Assembly: GCA_029237695.1 (NCBI GenBank)
Contig: CM055265.1
Location: forward strand, 68,359,903-68,423,902
DNA from: Conchocele bisecta
Lineage: Eukaryota; Mollusca; Bivalvia; Lucinida; Thyasiridae
Direction of reading: 5' to 3'
Length of the DNA stretch: 64,000 nt
Of this stretch, positions 59,301 to 60,666 are shown one piece after another. Below the pieces are notes generated by a model. The model was not told the DNA's origin. It saw only the letters and a list, made by a program, of their open reading frames with translations, and ran no database searches. Within the stretch, counting starts at the first letter, position 1; each line of letters starts with the position of its first letter. A program made the translations under genes and the position numbers.

Positions 59301-60448
59301 CAGTGACCAGCGCGATCTGAGATAACCATTTTTCCCCCACCTACCTACCCAAGTTGAAAATGTAAACTTTCTTTAATTGTGGCTTGATAAAAGGAATGTT
59401 TTCATTACTCAATACTGAACGTTGTAGGCCCTTCTCAGACTGTGTGCATATGTGGGCCTTTTATCAGATTGTGTGCATATTTGGGCCTTATATCAGACTG
59501 TGTGCATATTTGGGCCTTATCAGACTGTGTGCATATTTCAGCCTTATCAGACTGTGGTGCATATGTGCGACTACATTGGTGAAAAGAAATTGCACGTGTT
59601 TTCCTTGTGTTATGGAAGTATAGTGTATTAACCCTTATACCGCTATCTTAATTATTTTGTCGTCTGCTGTTTATTTTCTATTTTCCATTTTTATCATCAA
59701 AAACATGCTTTGTCAGCACTTTAGAATAATTTACAACATGCTTTGACAGCACTTCAGAATCATTTCCATTGGAAATGATTCTGAAGTGCTGTCAAACCAT
59801 GTTTTTGTCGAGCCCGTTTGCGGAAAGCGAGACATAGTGATCACAATGACGTCCGGGTGTCCGTGCGTGTGTCCGTCCGTGTGTGCGTCCGTCCGAAATC
59901 TGCATTAAAGTTTTTAAATACCTTATATCTCTGCAGTCTTAAGTCACATTGACTTGAAACTTCATATACTTATTAGTCATCATCCATATATTCATGCTGT
60001 ATCCCACTCATGCGGCCCCTGTGCCCCTATGTCAAGGTCAAATGACTTAGAAGTTTGCGTTAAAGTTTCTGTCAAAATTTGGGTTAAAGTTTTCACATAC
60101 CTACTATCTCTGTAACCATAAGTCAGATTTGCTTGAAACTTTCTATGCTTATAAGCCTTATTGGGCATCAAACTTCAAATAAATACACTCTGAGACCATC
60201 GAATGCCTCGGCGGGCTCGACATGTGGGCCGCGGCCATCCTCATTATTGAGAAATAAGGCAAGATATAAAAGCAACAGCAGAGGACACTTGTTGTGAGTA
60301 GCGGTCTAAGGGTTAATTGTAAGGATTTTCACTCGCAGTGAAATAGATGCAAATCACTGCCAGAAGGGTAGTAAGTATGTGTTTGTTTGTGCAACTATAT
60401 TTCAGGATGTACAAGTGGAAGGAGTTGGCCGACATCCTACACAGATGA
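14273..60448 (+). CDS. NCDN: Neurochondrin (norbin), complete gene, 19 coding exons
   Basis: Neurochondrin is a cytoplasmic, all-helical leucine-rich protein. In vertebrates it is neuronal, dampens CaMKII phosphorylation and binds metabotropic glutamate receptor 5. I joined 19 exons; phases agree at every junction and give 933 codons plus stop (vertebrate protein about 729). Matches to the vertebrate protein include QFAALL-type start, PDGCPD, VDDT(F/Y)xC, SKFx[53 protein letters not shown] and WFLSMQAF. The extra length is a low-complexity acidic, Ser/Thr/Asn-rich insert at residues about 412-655 (exons 12-13). Introns follow GT-AG except possibly intron 1. Nearly all intron DNA is transposable elements. 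The individual exons are listed separately. Identification is from memory of the family, not from a search. Confidence 0.93.
14598..14670 (-). tRNA. tRNA-like sequence, anticodon AGT (Thr), probably pseudogene
   Basis: The minus strand folds as a 73-base cloverleaf: 5' GCCCGGT, D arm GCTC...GAGC, loop CTAGTGT with anticodon AGT, T arm GTGGG-TTCAAAC-CCCAC. It has a C:A mismatch in the acceptor stem and an A:C mismatch in the anticodon stem, so function is doubtful. It is one of two copies in a 240-bp tandem repeat. Confidence 0.6.
14837..14909 (-). tRNA. tRNA-like sequence, anticodon AGT (Thr), second copy
   Basis: Same cloverleaf as the preceding copy with a better anticodon stem (CCGTG/TACGG) and loop CTAGTGC, but an A:C mismatch at the first acceptor pair. 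Both repeat units begin with GAAGTATTTCTAAGGGGAAA (14571, 14810). Either a decayed tRNA-Thr pair or tRNA-derived repeats. Confidence 0.6.
15110..16720. mobile_element. Large inverted-repeat element carrying a second MITE inside
   Basis: 15110-15330 and 16495-16720 are reverse complements with moderate divergence (for example CGCTATATCGTTATTG / CAATAACAATATAGCG, and CATTTGGAAAAGCTACTCC / GGAGTAGTTTTTCCAAATTTG). A complete family C element fills much of the middle. Confidence 0.75.
15905..16493. mobile_element. Foldback MITE family C, copy 1
   Basis: Ends ACTGTCTGTTTCACGAAAGC and GCTTTCGTGAAACGGACAGT, with about 190-bp arms that share AATGAGCCTTCTTTTTATTT in inverse orientation. An inner palindrome reads GACATCTTCACGGAGTGAAG. 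A shorter copy lies at 42690. Confidence 0.85.
16861..17046. repeat. Near-perfect 186-bp palindrome
   Basis: Arms of about 90 bp (CAGGTGGAAGACTCGGACCT ... AGGTCCGAGTCTTCCACCTG) meet around ACATAACGTTAATTATGT. Identity is almost complete, so this is young or maintained. Most likely a foldback MITE. Confidence 0.9.
17233..17332 (+). CDS. NCDN: NCDN exon 2
   Basis: CTGTTTCAG acceptor, GTGAGT donor, ending phase 1. It encodes [20 protein letters not shown] then [13 protein letters not shown], aligning with vertebrate [20 protein letters not shown]. An alternative start at 17213 (acceptor CCCAAG) joined to a GT donor at 14361 also stays in frame and adds eight residues. Confidence 0.88.
17384..17578. 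mobile_element. MITE family D, copy 1
   Basis: It carries the family signature GTGACCAGTGTAGATCCAGA, TCAGCCTGTGCATCC, CAAGCAATATAAATC and, inverted, CAGGAGCTACACTGGTCAC. It starts about 50 bp after NCDN exon 2. Other copies: 22720, 24660 (piece), 33410, 39324, 43981, 46955, 55787, 56404. Complete copies end in TGTGGCTGTGACTGGAGAAA. Confidence 0.8.
17695..17955. mobile_element. Element F, copy 1: paired TIR unit plus hairpin
   Basis: TTTATCCCGTCAACAC and GTTGACGGGATAAA bound about 130 bp. A palindrome starting AGAATAGTAGGTTAGTGCCG follows directly and ends with its inverse at 17955. The same two parts lie side by side in opposite order at 36858-38529, so they behave as one element. Confidence 0.75.
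18054..18287. mobile_element. MITE family B, copy 2
   Basis: GGGGCCGTTTCACTAAACTT at the left end and GTTTAGTGAATCGGGCCCC at the right, with interior similarity to 12607-12835 (TTGAGCATAGGCTGCATATG in both). Confidence 0.85.
18351..18692. mobile_element. AT-rich MITE family G, copy 1
   Basis: Starts CAGAGCTCCAGATAAG and ends CTGGAGATCTG, with GTATTTTCACATT and ATACGCACC near the right end. Related copies: 25173-25558, 27287-27699 and 44430-44751. Confidence 0.8.
18888..19104. mobile_element. MITE with inner hairpin
   Basis: CCGTAATAACCTTAAATATT is answered by AATATTTAGGGTTATTATGG at the right. Inside is a hairpin GGGAAACCCCTAAAAATAGG / GGGTTTCCC. Confidence 0.65.
19281..20136 (-). pseudogene. 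Transposon-type protein of unknown function, frameshifted
   Basis: Two minus-strand frames join as one protein. The first (20136-19618) is very rich in Lys/Arg/Glu/Gln and predicted coiled coil ([20 protein letters not shown]; later [20 protein letters not shown]). The second (19655-19281) continues with [20 protein letters not shown], a helix-turn-helix-like [18 protein letters not shown] and a basic tail. The break is near 19620-19650. I recall similar basic N-terminal plus SPRKR-type proteins in large repeat families of molluscs and cnidarians, but cannot name the superfamily. The rest of the protein is missing. Confidence 0.55.
20919..21674. repeat. Cluster of 16-bp motif TGTAACGTCCGTCACA
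   Basis: Exact or near copies occur at 20919 and 20937 (plus), at 21290 and 21306 in tandem and at 21463 (minus); a half site CCGTCACA is at 21485. GGCTCGACTGTG at 21074 and CACAAAGTCGAGCC at 21661 form inverted ends around most copies. Possibly subterminal transposase-binding sites of the element represented by the protein remnant at 19281-20136. Confidence 0.55.
21675..22211. other. AT-rich intron DNA
   Basis: Short tandem GAAAACTATATGCGGTACA near 21705 is the only pattern noticed. Confidence 0.5.
22212..22514. mobile_element. Foldback MITE family A, copy 2
   Basis: TAGCCTATTTCATCAACATT ... GATGAAATGGGCTA, flanked by CTG (22209) and CAG (22515). The central palindrome CACAGCCAATTTGGCTGTG is intact. 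Confidence 0.88.
22720..23055. mobile_element. MITE family D, copy 2, with inner insertion
   Basis: Starts TATGTGGCTGTGAG...CTGGAGAAATGGGGCTTATG and ends CATTTCTCCAGTCACAGCCACAT. Positions about 22803-22970 hold unrelated DNA with its own inverted repeats (AATAGTTTTGACTATTCC / TAGTCAAAACTATGGAATA). Confidence 0.75.
23227..23290. repeat. Short palindromic family E
   Basis: CAAACACTGCAGATCCTGAT ... ATCTGGATCTACAGTGTTTG with GAGATGGCTCGTTACGAGCC at the centre. Related: 34622-34695, 44748-44818 and a half at 48280. Confidence 0.75.
23410..23495 (+). CDS. NCDN: NCDN exon 3
   Basis: Acceptor TGTTTCAG, donor GTAAGT, ending phase 0. It encodes [20 protein letters not shown] then ALCTEADV; vertebrate counterpart [20 protein letters not shown]. 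Confidence 0.93.
23560..24543. other. Intron DNA with repeat pieces and a hairpin
   Basis: 23590-23870 resembles a common low-complexity bivalve repeat with GTACGGACATACGGACGGAC. A hairpin lies at 23890-23962 (GCTAAACAATTTTGTTTACT / AGTAAAG...TTGTTTAGC). Nothing recognised from 24020 to 24543. Confidence 0.5.
24544..24608 (+). CDS. NCDN: NCDN exon 4
   Basis: Acceptor TATTGTAG, donor GTATGT, ending phase 2. It encodes [20 protein letters not shown] plus P; the vertebrate protein has HPQVLNKIPILSTFL here. Confidence 0.88.
24813..24880. repeat. Palindrome, about 68 bp
   Basis: GTATACGTTGTGACCACCAT ... GTGGTCACAACATATAC with the core GAACCGTCTCGTTGAGACGG. Near-perfect foldback. Confidence 0.85.
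25083..25558. mobile_element. Family B fragment interrupted by family G copy
   Basis: 25083-25172 keeps the left part of B (CAACTAAAATGTTCGTTAGTG, TTTACATGTATTGAGCAT). From GGCTCCAGATAAACTGCG (25173) a diverged G element runs to TTATCTGGAGCCCTG (25558). Confidence 0.6.
26167..26533. mobile_element. Composite element H, copy 1, abutting NCDN exon 5
   Basis: Part one: ATAATTCCAGCACAAAAAT to AAATGCTGGAATTAT (about 205 bp). Part two: hairpin AGGAATGAATGGCCTTTTTG ... GGCCATTCATTCCTATA. The same two parts are side by side at 34028-34440 (reversed) and 47480-47836. The right end stops about 10 bp before the exon 5 3' splice site. Confidence 0.85.
26544..26689 (+). CDS. NCDN: NCDN exon 5
   Basis: Acceptor TCTGACAG, donor GTAAGG, ending phase 1. 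It encodes [20 protein letters not shown] and later [16 protein letters not shown], matching vertebrate SMVDDTYQCL and GTVSALCQAYLGHGYG. Its 3' splice site lies about 10 bp after the end of a family H MITE. Confidence 0.94.
26726..26961. mobile_element. piggyBac-like MITE family I, copy 1
   Basis: Ends TTAAACCCTTACC... and ...GCGGTCTAAGGGTTAA. In better copies the form is TTAA-CCCTTA...TAAGGG-TTAA, as expected for piggyBac (TTAA target, CCC ends). Central hairpin GACAGCACTTCAGAATCATT. Others: 35125, 48850 (partial), 59628. Confidence 0.75.
27287..27699. mobile_element. Family G copy 3 interrupted by half of an H hairpin
   Basis: G runs from GCTCCAGATAAGCTTTGTG to ATACGCACCTTATCTGGAGC. At 27575-27672 it holds TAAGGCCTCGTCCAGTATTC...CCATTCATTCCTATA, one arm of the H hairpin. 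Confidence 0.7.
27911..28038 (+). CDS. NCDN: NCDN exon 6
   Basis: The acceptor CTGGGAAG has a poor pyrimidine tract; the donor is GTACGT; ends phase 0. It encodes [20 protein letters not shown] then [18 protein letters not shown]. Notably GC-rich compared with its flanks. A decayed copy of its 3' end plus donor lies at 31061-31101. Confidence 0.9.
28351..30370 (+). mobile_element. Helentron-like family K, copy 1, with 440-bp tandem units
   Basis: The 5' hairpin GCTTACCTGAGCAAAGCTCA is followed by a GTCCGTCGTCCGTCG run, then four tandem units of about 443 bp (starting near 28540, 28983, 29431, 29871; each with CAAGATGGCCGCCGTCTAAA). It ends with TCAGGTGAGCGAATTAGGGC and hairpin AGGGCCATCATGGCCCTCTTG. 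Open frames inside are translations of the repeat, not genes. Other copies: 45231-46864 and, truncated, 32341-33207. Confidence 0.85.
30473..30895. mobile_element. Element with about 22-bp perfect inverted ends
   Basis: TCCCTGAAGTGACGTTGTGG at the left and CCACAACGTCACTTCAGGGA at the right. The interior is rich in CCCCACA words in inverse arrangement. Inserted in a GTCCGTCCG run. Confidence 0.85.
31061..31101 (+). pseudogene. Decayed copy of the NCDN exon 6 end with splice donor
   Basis: GACAGCTGGCTCACC...ATAAGGTACGTCAT resembles the exon 6 end GACACCTGGCTCACC...GATAAGGTACGTCAT (28005-28046), with a short internal deletion. Too short to be certain. Confidence 0.4.
31121..32340 (+). mobile_element. 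Helentron-like family M with six 163-bp units
   Basis: 5' hairpin ATGTCTCCCCCATGAATGGG, a GTCCGTCCGTCCGTCTG run near 31340, then units beginning near 31370, 31533, 31697, 31858, 32022 and 32186 (CTTGTGTCGCGCGTATCTCC; GAAGTTGCGCACCTGGGG). No clear 3' hairpin; the array runs into a truncated K element. Confidence 0.75.
32341..33207 (+). mobile_element. Helentron-like family K, 5'-truncated copy
   Basis: Begins inside the 440-bp unit and ends with GGAGTCAGGTGAGCGAATTA and the hairpin before CTCTTG. No 5' hairpin. Confidence 0.8.
33410..33772. mobile_element. MITE family D, copy 4, split by another MITE
   Basis: TTTGCGACCAGTGCCACTCC ... GGATCTACACTGGCCACAAA ... CTCCAATCACAGCTACAT. A 106-bp foldback (33592-33697, AGGGATTCCGCTGG / CCAGCGGAATCCCT) sits inside. 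The right end is about 20 bp before NCDN exon 7. Confidence 0.75.
33793..33855 (+). CDS. NCDN: NCDN exon 7
   Basis: Acceptor TTGTTTCAG, donor GTAAGG, phase 0 both sides. It encodes [20 protein letters not shown] plus M, matching vertebrate [20 protein letters not shown]. A family D MITE ends about 20 bp before the acceptor. Confidence 0.92.
34028..34440. mobile_element. Composite element H, reversed copy
   Basis: The hairpin part 34028-34236 has an expanded centre (TTACAATTTTCGAAAAAAAA). The second part, from TATAATTCCAGCATTTGAAA to GTGCTGGAATTATTAG, follows in reverse of the order at 26167. A small H fragment is at 34823-34866. Confidence 0.8.
34622..34695. repeat. Short palindromic family E, copy 2
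   Basis: GGCAAACAGTGTAGATCCAG ... CATCAGGATCTGCACTTTTTG around GAGCCGGCTCTTGACGCC. Confidence 0.75.
34958..35030 (+). CDS. NCDN: NCDN exon 8
   Basis: Acceptor TTTATAG, donor GTACGT, ending phase 1. It encodes [20 protein letters not shown] then RSKL; vertebrate PPECLRDLQAGLARILGSKL. Confidence 0.9.
35125..35347. mobile_element. piggyBac-like MITE family I, copy 2
   Basis: TTAACCCCTACAGTGC ... TGTAACGGTTAA with inner hairpin GAATCATTTCCAATGGAAAT. Interior similar to 26726-26961. Confidence 0.65.
35954..36123 (+). CDS. NCDN: NCDN exon 9
   Basis: Acceptor TACTGCAG, donor GTCGGT (weak), ending phase 0. It encodes [20 protein letters not shown] and later [19 protein letters not shown], matching vertebrate LVNLACVEVRLALEE. 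Confidence 0.93.
36365..36721 (+). mobile_element. Helentron-like family J, copy 2, complete
   Basis: 5' ATGCCACCGGGTTTCGAAGA with GAAACGGGTGGCAT closing the hairpin, then a GTCCGTCCGTCTGTCC run; 3' GGTGGCATCCGCGTTCGACA and CATTTCTTG before T. No tandem units. Inserted in the T-rich part of a family A element without visible target duplication. Confidence 0.8.
36858..38529. mobile_element. Element F, copy 2, carrying nested L1
   Basis: The hairpin AGAATAGTAGGTTAGTGCCG to its inverse near 37003 is followed at once by TTTATCCCGTCAAC; the far end reads GCGTTGACGGGATAAA (38529). Between about 37020 and 37624 is AT-rich DNA of unknown kind. A complete L element is at 37625-38134. Confidence 0.7.
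37625..38134 (+). mobile_element. Helentron-like family L, copy 1
   Basis: 5' ATGCCCCACCACGATAGTGG (hairpin), a GTCCGTCCCGTCCGTCC run, about two tandem units with CAAATCCACGTTCGTCCTG and CAAGGTCACATACTTGG; 3' GTGGGGCATCTGTG, hairpin GTGTTGTATGAACAC, TTTTCTAG|T. Confidence 0.88.
38687..38875 (+). CDS. NCDN: NCDN exon 10
   Basis: Acceptor GCTTTCAG, donor GTAACT, phase 0 both sides, 63 codons. It encodes [20 protein letters not shown] and [20 protein letters not shown], matching vertebrate MKEAIGAVIHYLLQVG. Confidence 0.94.
39324..39405. mobile_element. MITE family D fragment
   Basis: GGCAGAATAGCGAACAGTGT ... GGCTGGTCTGGGTCTACACT, an inner palindromic section only. Confidence 0.6.
39419..40340 (+). 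mobile_element. Helentron-like family R with tandem units
   Basis: 5' hairpin ATGTCCCACAACGAATGGTG/CCGGGACAT, then units of about 150-190 bp sharing ACCATACTTGCACAACTTCA, TAACCA..GGTGCCCACCACAT and TCGACTTAGCCATTTTCAAT. The 3' end is not clear. Confidence 0.65.
40669..40781 (+). CDS. NCDN: NCDN exon 11
   Basis: Acceptor TGACACCAG, donor GTGTGT, ending phase 2. It encodes [20 protein letters not shown] then [16 protein letters not shown], the clearest match to the vertebrate protein ([20 protein letters not shown]). Confidence 0.96.
40883..41665 (+). mobile_element. hAT-like derivative with TIR CAGGGCTGTGA
   Basis: CAGGGCTGTGAAATCTCC and CTCACAGCCCTG bound about 783 bp inside an L element. 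TTCGT lies just before the left end and one base after the right end. It carries a short zinc-finger open frame (41305-41541) and its upstream region, consistent with an internally deleted hAT transposon. Confidence 0.75.
41305..41541 (+). pseudogene. Truncated hAT zinc-finger (BED-like) exon
   Basis: Starts ATGGCGTCACAA and encodes a 78-residue frame with [40 protein letters not shown]. The CxxC and following Tyr resemble the first half of the BED-like finger in mollusc hAT transposases. The His pair and the catalytic domain are absent. Family placement is from memory. Confidence 0.55.
41979..42050 (+). repeat. tRNA-derived SINE head, degraded
   Basis: GTGGCCTAGTGGTAGGCACT (A-box-like) and GAAGTTCAATTC (B-box-like) about 30 bp apart. 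Confidence 0.5.
42126..42328 (+). CDS. NCDN: NCDN exon 12 (start of low-complexity insert)
   Basis: Acceptor GTTGCAG, donor GTAAGA, ending phase 1. After [12 protein letters not shown] the sequence is Gly/Gln-, then Asp/Asn-rich ([15 protein letters not shown]). The vertebrate protein has only a short linker here. Confidence 0.88.
42690..42930. mobile_element. MITE family C, short copy
   Basis: ACTGTCTGTTTCACAAAACC and GGTTTTGTGAAACAGACTGT at the ends. The inside matches only one arm of the 15905 copy (GATTTAACATGGGGAAAATT). Confidence 0.8.
43012..43751 (+). CDS. NCDN: NCDN exon 13 (740 bp, insert plus conserved core)
   Basis: Acceptor TTCCTACAG, donor GTACGG, ending phase 0. The first about 185 codons are Asp/Glu/Ser/Thr-rich and look disordered. 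From about 43566 the conserved fold resumes ([20 protein letters not shown], then [19 protein letters not shown]), matching vertebrate [20 protein letters not shown]. A decayed duplicate of its last about 100 bp follows at 43780. Confidence 0.94.
43780..43880 (+). pseudogene. Decayed tandem duplicate of the NCDN exon 13 end
   Basis: GGCGCCCTCGGTCTCCTAGA then CCTGTACATGCGC repeats exon 13 (GGCGCCCTGAGCCTGCTCGA...) up to the donor, CAGGTTCGG here against CAGGTACGG. An in-frame TAG (43813-43815) and many changes show it is not used. Confidence 0.85.
43981..44193. mobile_element. MITE family D, copy 6
   Basis: GGCCACTGTAGTGACCACTG, GTAGATCCAGATCAGCCTGT, CATGCTTATAACTAGCAATA, CCATTTCTCCAGTTAC. 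The right end is about 36 bp before NCDN exon 14. Confidence 0.75.
44230..44353 (+). CDS. NCDN: NCDN exon 14
   Basis: Acceptor ATTTGCAG, donor GTATGG, ending phase 1. It encodes [20 protein letters not shown], matching vertebrate [20 protein letters not shown]. A family D MITE ends about 36 bp upstream. Confidence 0.94.
44430..44751. mobile_element. MITE family G, copy 4
   Basis: CAGAGCCCCAGATAAGTTTT to GCACCTTATCTGGAGTGCTG. A family E palindrome (44748-44818) follows directly. Confidence 0.8.
44836..45010 (+). repeat. tRNA-derived SINE
   Basis: TGGCCTAGGGGATATGG resembles an A box and GTGAGTTCAATCCTCAC a B box; the cloverleaf is degenerate. The body holds GGTCTTTTGGATGAGATTTG and GAGGTTCCGTCTC, resembling a conserved body motif of widespread invertebrate SINEs. 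Confidence 0.6.
45141..45206. repeat. 66-bp near-perfect palindrome
   Basis: GTTCATGCTAATATAGTCGG and its inverse around GGCGTACGTACGCC; one mismatch pair seen. Confidence 0.9.
45231..46864 (+). mobile_element. Helentron-like family K, copy 2
   Basis: 5' GCTCACCTGAGCGAAGCTCG hairpin, a GTCCGTCCGTCATCCGTCC run, tandem units starting near 45429, 45868, 46311 and 46746 (about 440 bp); 3' TCAGGTGAGCGAATTAGGGC and the hairpin before CTCTTG|T. Confidence 0.88.
46955..47193. mobile_element. MITE family D, copy 7
   Basis: ATATGTGACTGACTGGAGAA ... CCTCCCGTCACAGCCACATA, with all inner family blocks present; the most complete D copy. Confidence 0.85.
47480..47836. mobile_element. Composite element H, copy 3
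   Basis: Same order as 26167: ATAATTCCAGCACAAAAATA to AATGCTGGAATTATAAGG, then hairpin GAATGACCTTTTTGTGGAAT to GGCCATTCATTCCTATAAT. Confidence 0.85.
47967..48050 (+). CDS. NCDN: NCDN exon 15
   Basis: Acceptor GGTTACAG, donor GTATGT, phase 1 both sides. It encodes [20 protein letters not shown] then RALSRRT; vertebrate counterpart LLLAANVATLGLLMARLLS. Confidence 0.9.
48320..48850. mobile_element. SINE-like element V, split by family A copy 3
   Basis: GGGAGCATGTGATGGGTAAT ... CGCCTGGAGAC, then the A element, then GGTTTGGCCCTCACATAGG ... CCAAGTGACTTTGGTGCGGT. The uninterrupted form is at 52955-53348. Cut at 48850 by a piggyBac-like I fragment (to 48990). Confidence 0.75.
48403..48703. mobile_element. 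Foldback MITE family A, copy 3
   Basis: TAGCCTATTTCATCAACATT ... GATGAAATGGGCTA, with CTG on both sides (48400-48402, 48704-48706). The empty site in element V reads AGACCTGGTTTGG (53033-53035 = CTG). Confidence 0.9.
49224..49278. repeat. Minisatellite, left part
   Basis: Two units of GATCCCACTCGTGTGTATAT-type repeat, the left end of the array that goes on at 52294 beyond the N element. Confidence 0.75.
49279..52293 (+). mobile_element. Helentron-like family N inside a minisatellite
   Basis: 5' GTATCCCCCGGACTCCGTCG (hairpin with GGGGGATAC), then tandem units of about 165 bp (CATAACTCGA.CACCCTTTGG, CACACATGCATAGACCACGA, AATGACAACTCTTGCATAGC) at 49340-49970 and 51930-52220; 3' GGGGGATACACATGCGCTTG, hairpin CGCTTGTCGACAAGCG, TTTCTAG|T. 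AT-rich DNA and a 67-bp palindrome (50640-50706) plus a truncated L element interrupt the array. Confidence 0.85.
50863..51924 (+). mobile_element. Helentron-like family L, truncated copy with seven units
   Basis: No 5' hairpin. Seven tandem units of about 155 bp (GCATTGCTCTAATGGTCCTC, CAAATCCACGTTCGTCCTGC, GTCAAGGTCACATACTTGGT), then ATGTGGGACATCCGTGTTCT, hairpin GTGTTCTATGAACAC and TTTTCTAG|T. Nested in N. Confidence 0.85.
52294..52560. repeat. Minisatellite, right part, 29-30 bp units
   Basis: About nine units of TTTTTGTTTGATCCCACTCG TGTGTATAT (given in two parts), some with short internal deletions. It ends about 120 bp before NCDN exon 16. Confidence 0.9.
52680..52853 (+). CDS. NCDN: NCDN exon 16
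   Basis: Acceptor TTGTGACAG, donor GTACAA, phase 1 both sides. It encodes [20 protein letters not shown] and later [17 protein letters not shown], matching vertebrate AAAILFLSQSHV and IWADLQELWFLGMQ. Confidence 0.94.
52879..53348 (+). mobile_element. Family A fragment plus complete SINE-like element V
   Basis: 52879-52953 is the left arm of a family A copy. V then runs from GGTGGGAGCATGCGATGGG through CCAGGTCAGGTTATTC to a 3' end GTTGATAGGCCGTTAAACAC CAATAAACAAACAAAC (given in two parts). The 3' end type is common in bivalve SINEs. This copy supplies empty sites for the A insertions at 48403 and 62269. Confidence 0.7.
53360..54265 (+). mobile_element. GGGC-run element with tandem units of about 190 bp
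   Basis: TTTTTAGCCAGGTTTTTTGA and CGGGCGGGCGGGCGGGCGGG at 53361-53440, then units near 53450, 53640 and 53830 sharing ACCTAGGACCACCAAACTTT, TCACAGCTTC and TCGACTTAGCCATTTTCAAT. Similar interior to family R. Confidence 0.65.
54267..54435 (+). mobile_element. Short Helentron-like family O variant
   Basis: 5' TTGTCGCACCCGCTTGCGGA, a CGTCCGTACGTCCGTG run; 3' GGCGCGACATGCAGGCCACG then GCCATCTAG|T. Only about 170 bp. Confidence 0.65.
54436..55486. other. Intron DNA, unassigned
   Basis: No exon or known family recognised. CTAATAGACGCCCATG and CTCTAATAAACGCCCAGT words recur near 54590, 54680, 55410 and 55455, suggesting an old repeat. A stretch at 55020-55160 is CpG-richer. Confidence 0.4.
55487..55671. 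mobile_element. Foldback MITE Z just upstream of NCDN exon 17
   Basis: Arms of about 60 bp: GGTAAATACAATATTCCATC, CGTACATTTTTGAATAG at the left; CTATTCAAAATGTACGATGG, TATCCTGTGTTTACC at the right. The right end is about 14 bp before the exon 17 acceptor. Confidence 0.8.
55686..55784 (+). CDS. NCDN: NCDN exon 17, flanked closely by two MITEs
   Basis: Acceptor ACTTGCAG, donor GTATAT, phase 1 both sides. It encodes [20 protein letters not shown] then [13 protein letters not shown], matching vertebrate [20 protein letters not shown]. Element Z ends about 14 bp before it and a family D MITE begins 2-3 bp after it. Confidence 0.94.
55787..55996. mobile_element. MITE family D, copy 8, touching the exon 17 donor
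   Basis: Starts ATGGCTGTGACTGGAGAAAT and ends GTCTCCAGTCACAGCCACAT. The start is 2-3 bp after the exon, so bases +3 to +6 of the splice donor are element end or its target duplication. Confidence 0.85.
56240..56357 (+). CDS. NCDN: NCDN exon 18
   Basis: Acceptor ATTTACAG, donor GTATGT, ending phase 2. It encodes [20 protein letters not shown] then [18 protein letters not shown]; vertebrate [20 protein letters not shown]. Confidence 0.92.
56404..56578. mobile_element. MITE family D, copy 9
   Basis: ATTATGGGATTTGTGACCAG ... TACACTGGTTAAAAAACCCA TAAG (given in two parts); 47 bp after NCDN exon 18. Confidence 0.75.
56592..56702. mobile_element. Palindromic MITE X, copy 1
   Basis: GGGCCCGGTTGCTCAAAGCT ... 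AGCTTTGAGCAACTGGGCCC; almost perfect foldback with arms of about 52 bp. Confidence 0.9.
56793..59290 (+). mobile_element. GTCC-run element T, split by P
   Basis: ATGCCCCCAGTGTGATAGCA / GGGGGGCTT hairpin, CCATCCGTCCGTACGTACGT run, then units with ATTACGCAAAGGATTGCTTC and CGAAATGTCGCTGAAACACT. It resumes after P at about 59071 and fades near 59290. Confidence 0.65.
57122..59070 (+). mobile_element. Helentron-like family P with about ten tandem units
   Basis: 5' AGCTCGACTATTCGAAGAAT hairpin, then about ten units of 160-200 bp: CCTTGGTTAAGGTTTTTAGT, GGAATACTACTGGCCCTACA, CATACTTGGACAACTTCATC, GTGATGTACATCAATAACCC, TTGACCTTCACCTACATTTC. 3' GCAGGCCGCAGCCACCTTG|T. A second, incomplete copy is at 63397. 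Confidence 0.8.
59436..59570. repeat. Short tandem repeat, five units of about 27-31 bp
   Basis: CAGACTGTGTGCATATTTGG GCCTTAT (given in two parts), repeated five times with small changes. Confidence 0.85.
59628..60315. mobile_element. piggyBac-like MITE family I, copy 4, split by O
   Basis: TTAACCCTTATACCGCTATC ... TAGCGGTCTAAGGGTTAA; perfect TTAA on both sides. The O element (59807-60242) sits in the T run after CAAACCATGTTTTT. Confidence 0.85.
59807..60242 (+). mobile_element. Helentron-like family O nested in a piggyBac-like MITE
   Basis: 5' GTCGAGCCCGTTTGCGGAAA, GTCCGTGCGTGTGTCCGTCC; 3' GCGGGCTCGACATGTGGGCC GCGGCCATC (given in two parts). 5' GTCGAGCCCG is the complement of 3' CGGGCTCGAC. 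Confidence 0.8.
60406..60448 (+). CDS. NCDN: NCDN exon 19 (stop codon)
   Basis: Acceptor ATATTTCAG; the first base completes a Lys codon, then [13 protein letters not shown] and TGA (60446-60448). It aligns with the vertebrate end HYRMAALEQCLSEP. Only 43 bp of coding sequence. No AATAAA is close downstream; the first ones I see are over 1.9 kb away. Confidence 0.85.
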
Positions 60449-60495
60449 TCATAGGTCACACAGTGAATGGCTCGGCGCGATCCTAGTTAACTGGC

Positions 60496-60666
60496 TGGGC
60501 CCGGTTGTTCAAAACACCAGTTACCTTAACGGACTGTTAAATCCTTAACGGACTGTTAAATCCTTAACTGAATGGTTAAAATCTCTGTTAAAACAGAGAT
60601 TTTAACCATTCAGTTAAGGATTTAACAGTCTGTTAAGCTAACAGATGTTTTGAGCAACCGGGCCCT
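60496..60666. mobile_element. Palindromic MITE X, copy 2, in the NCDN 3' UTR region
   Basis: CTGGGCCCGGTTGTTCAAAA ... TTTTGAGCAACCGGGCCCTG. It starts about 48 bp after the NCDN stop codon. Arms of about 80 bp, one holding a 19-bp direct duplication (TTAACGGACTGTTAAATCC). Confidence 0.85.
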
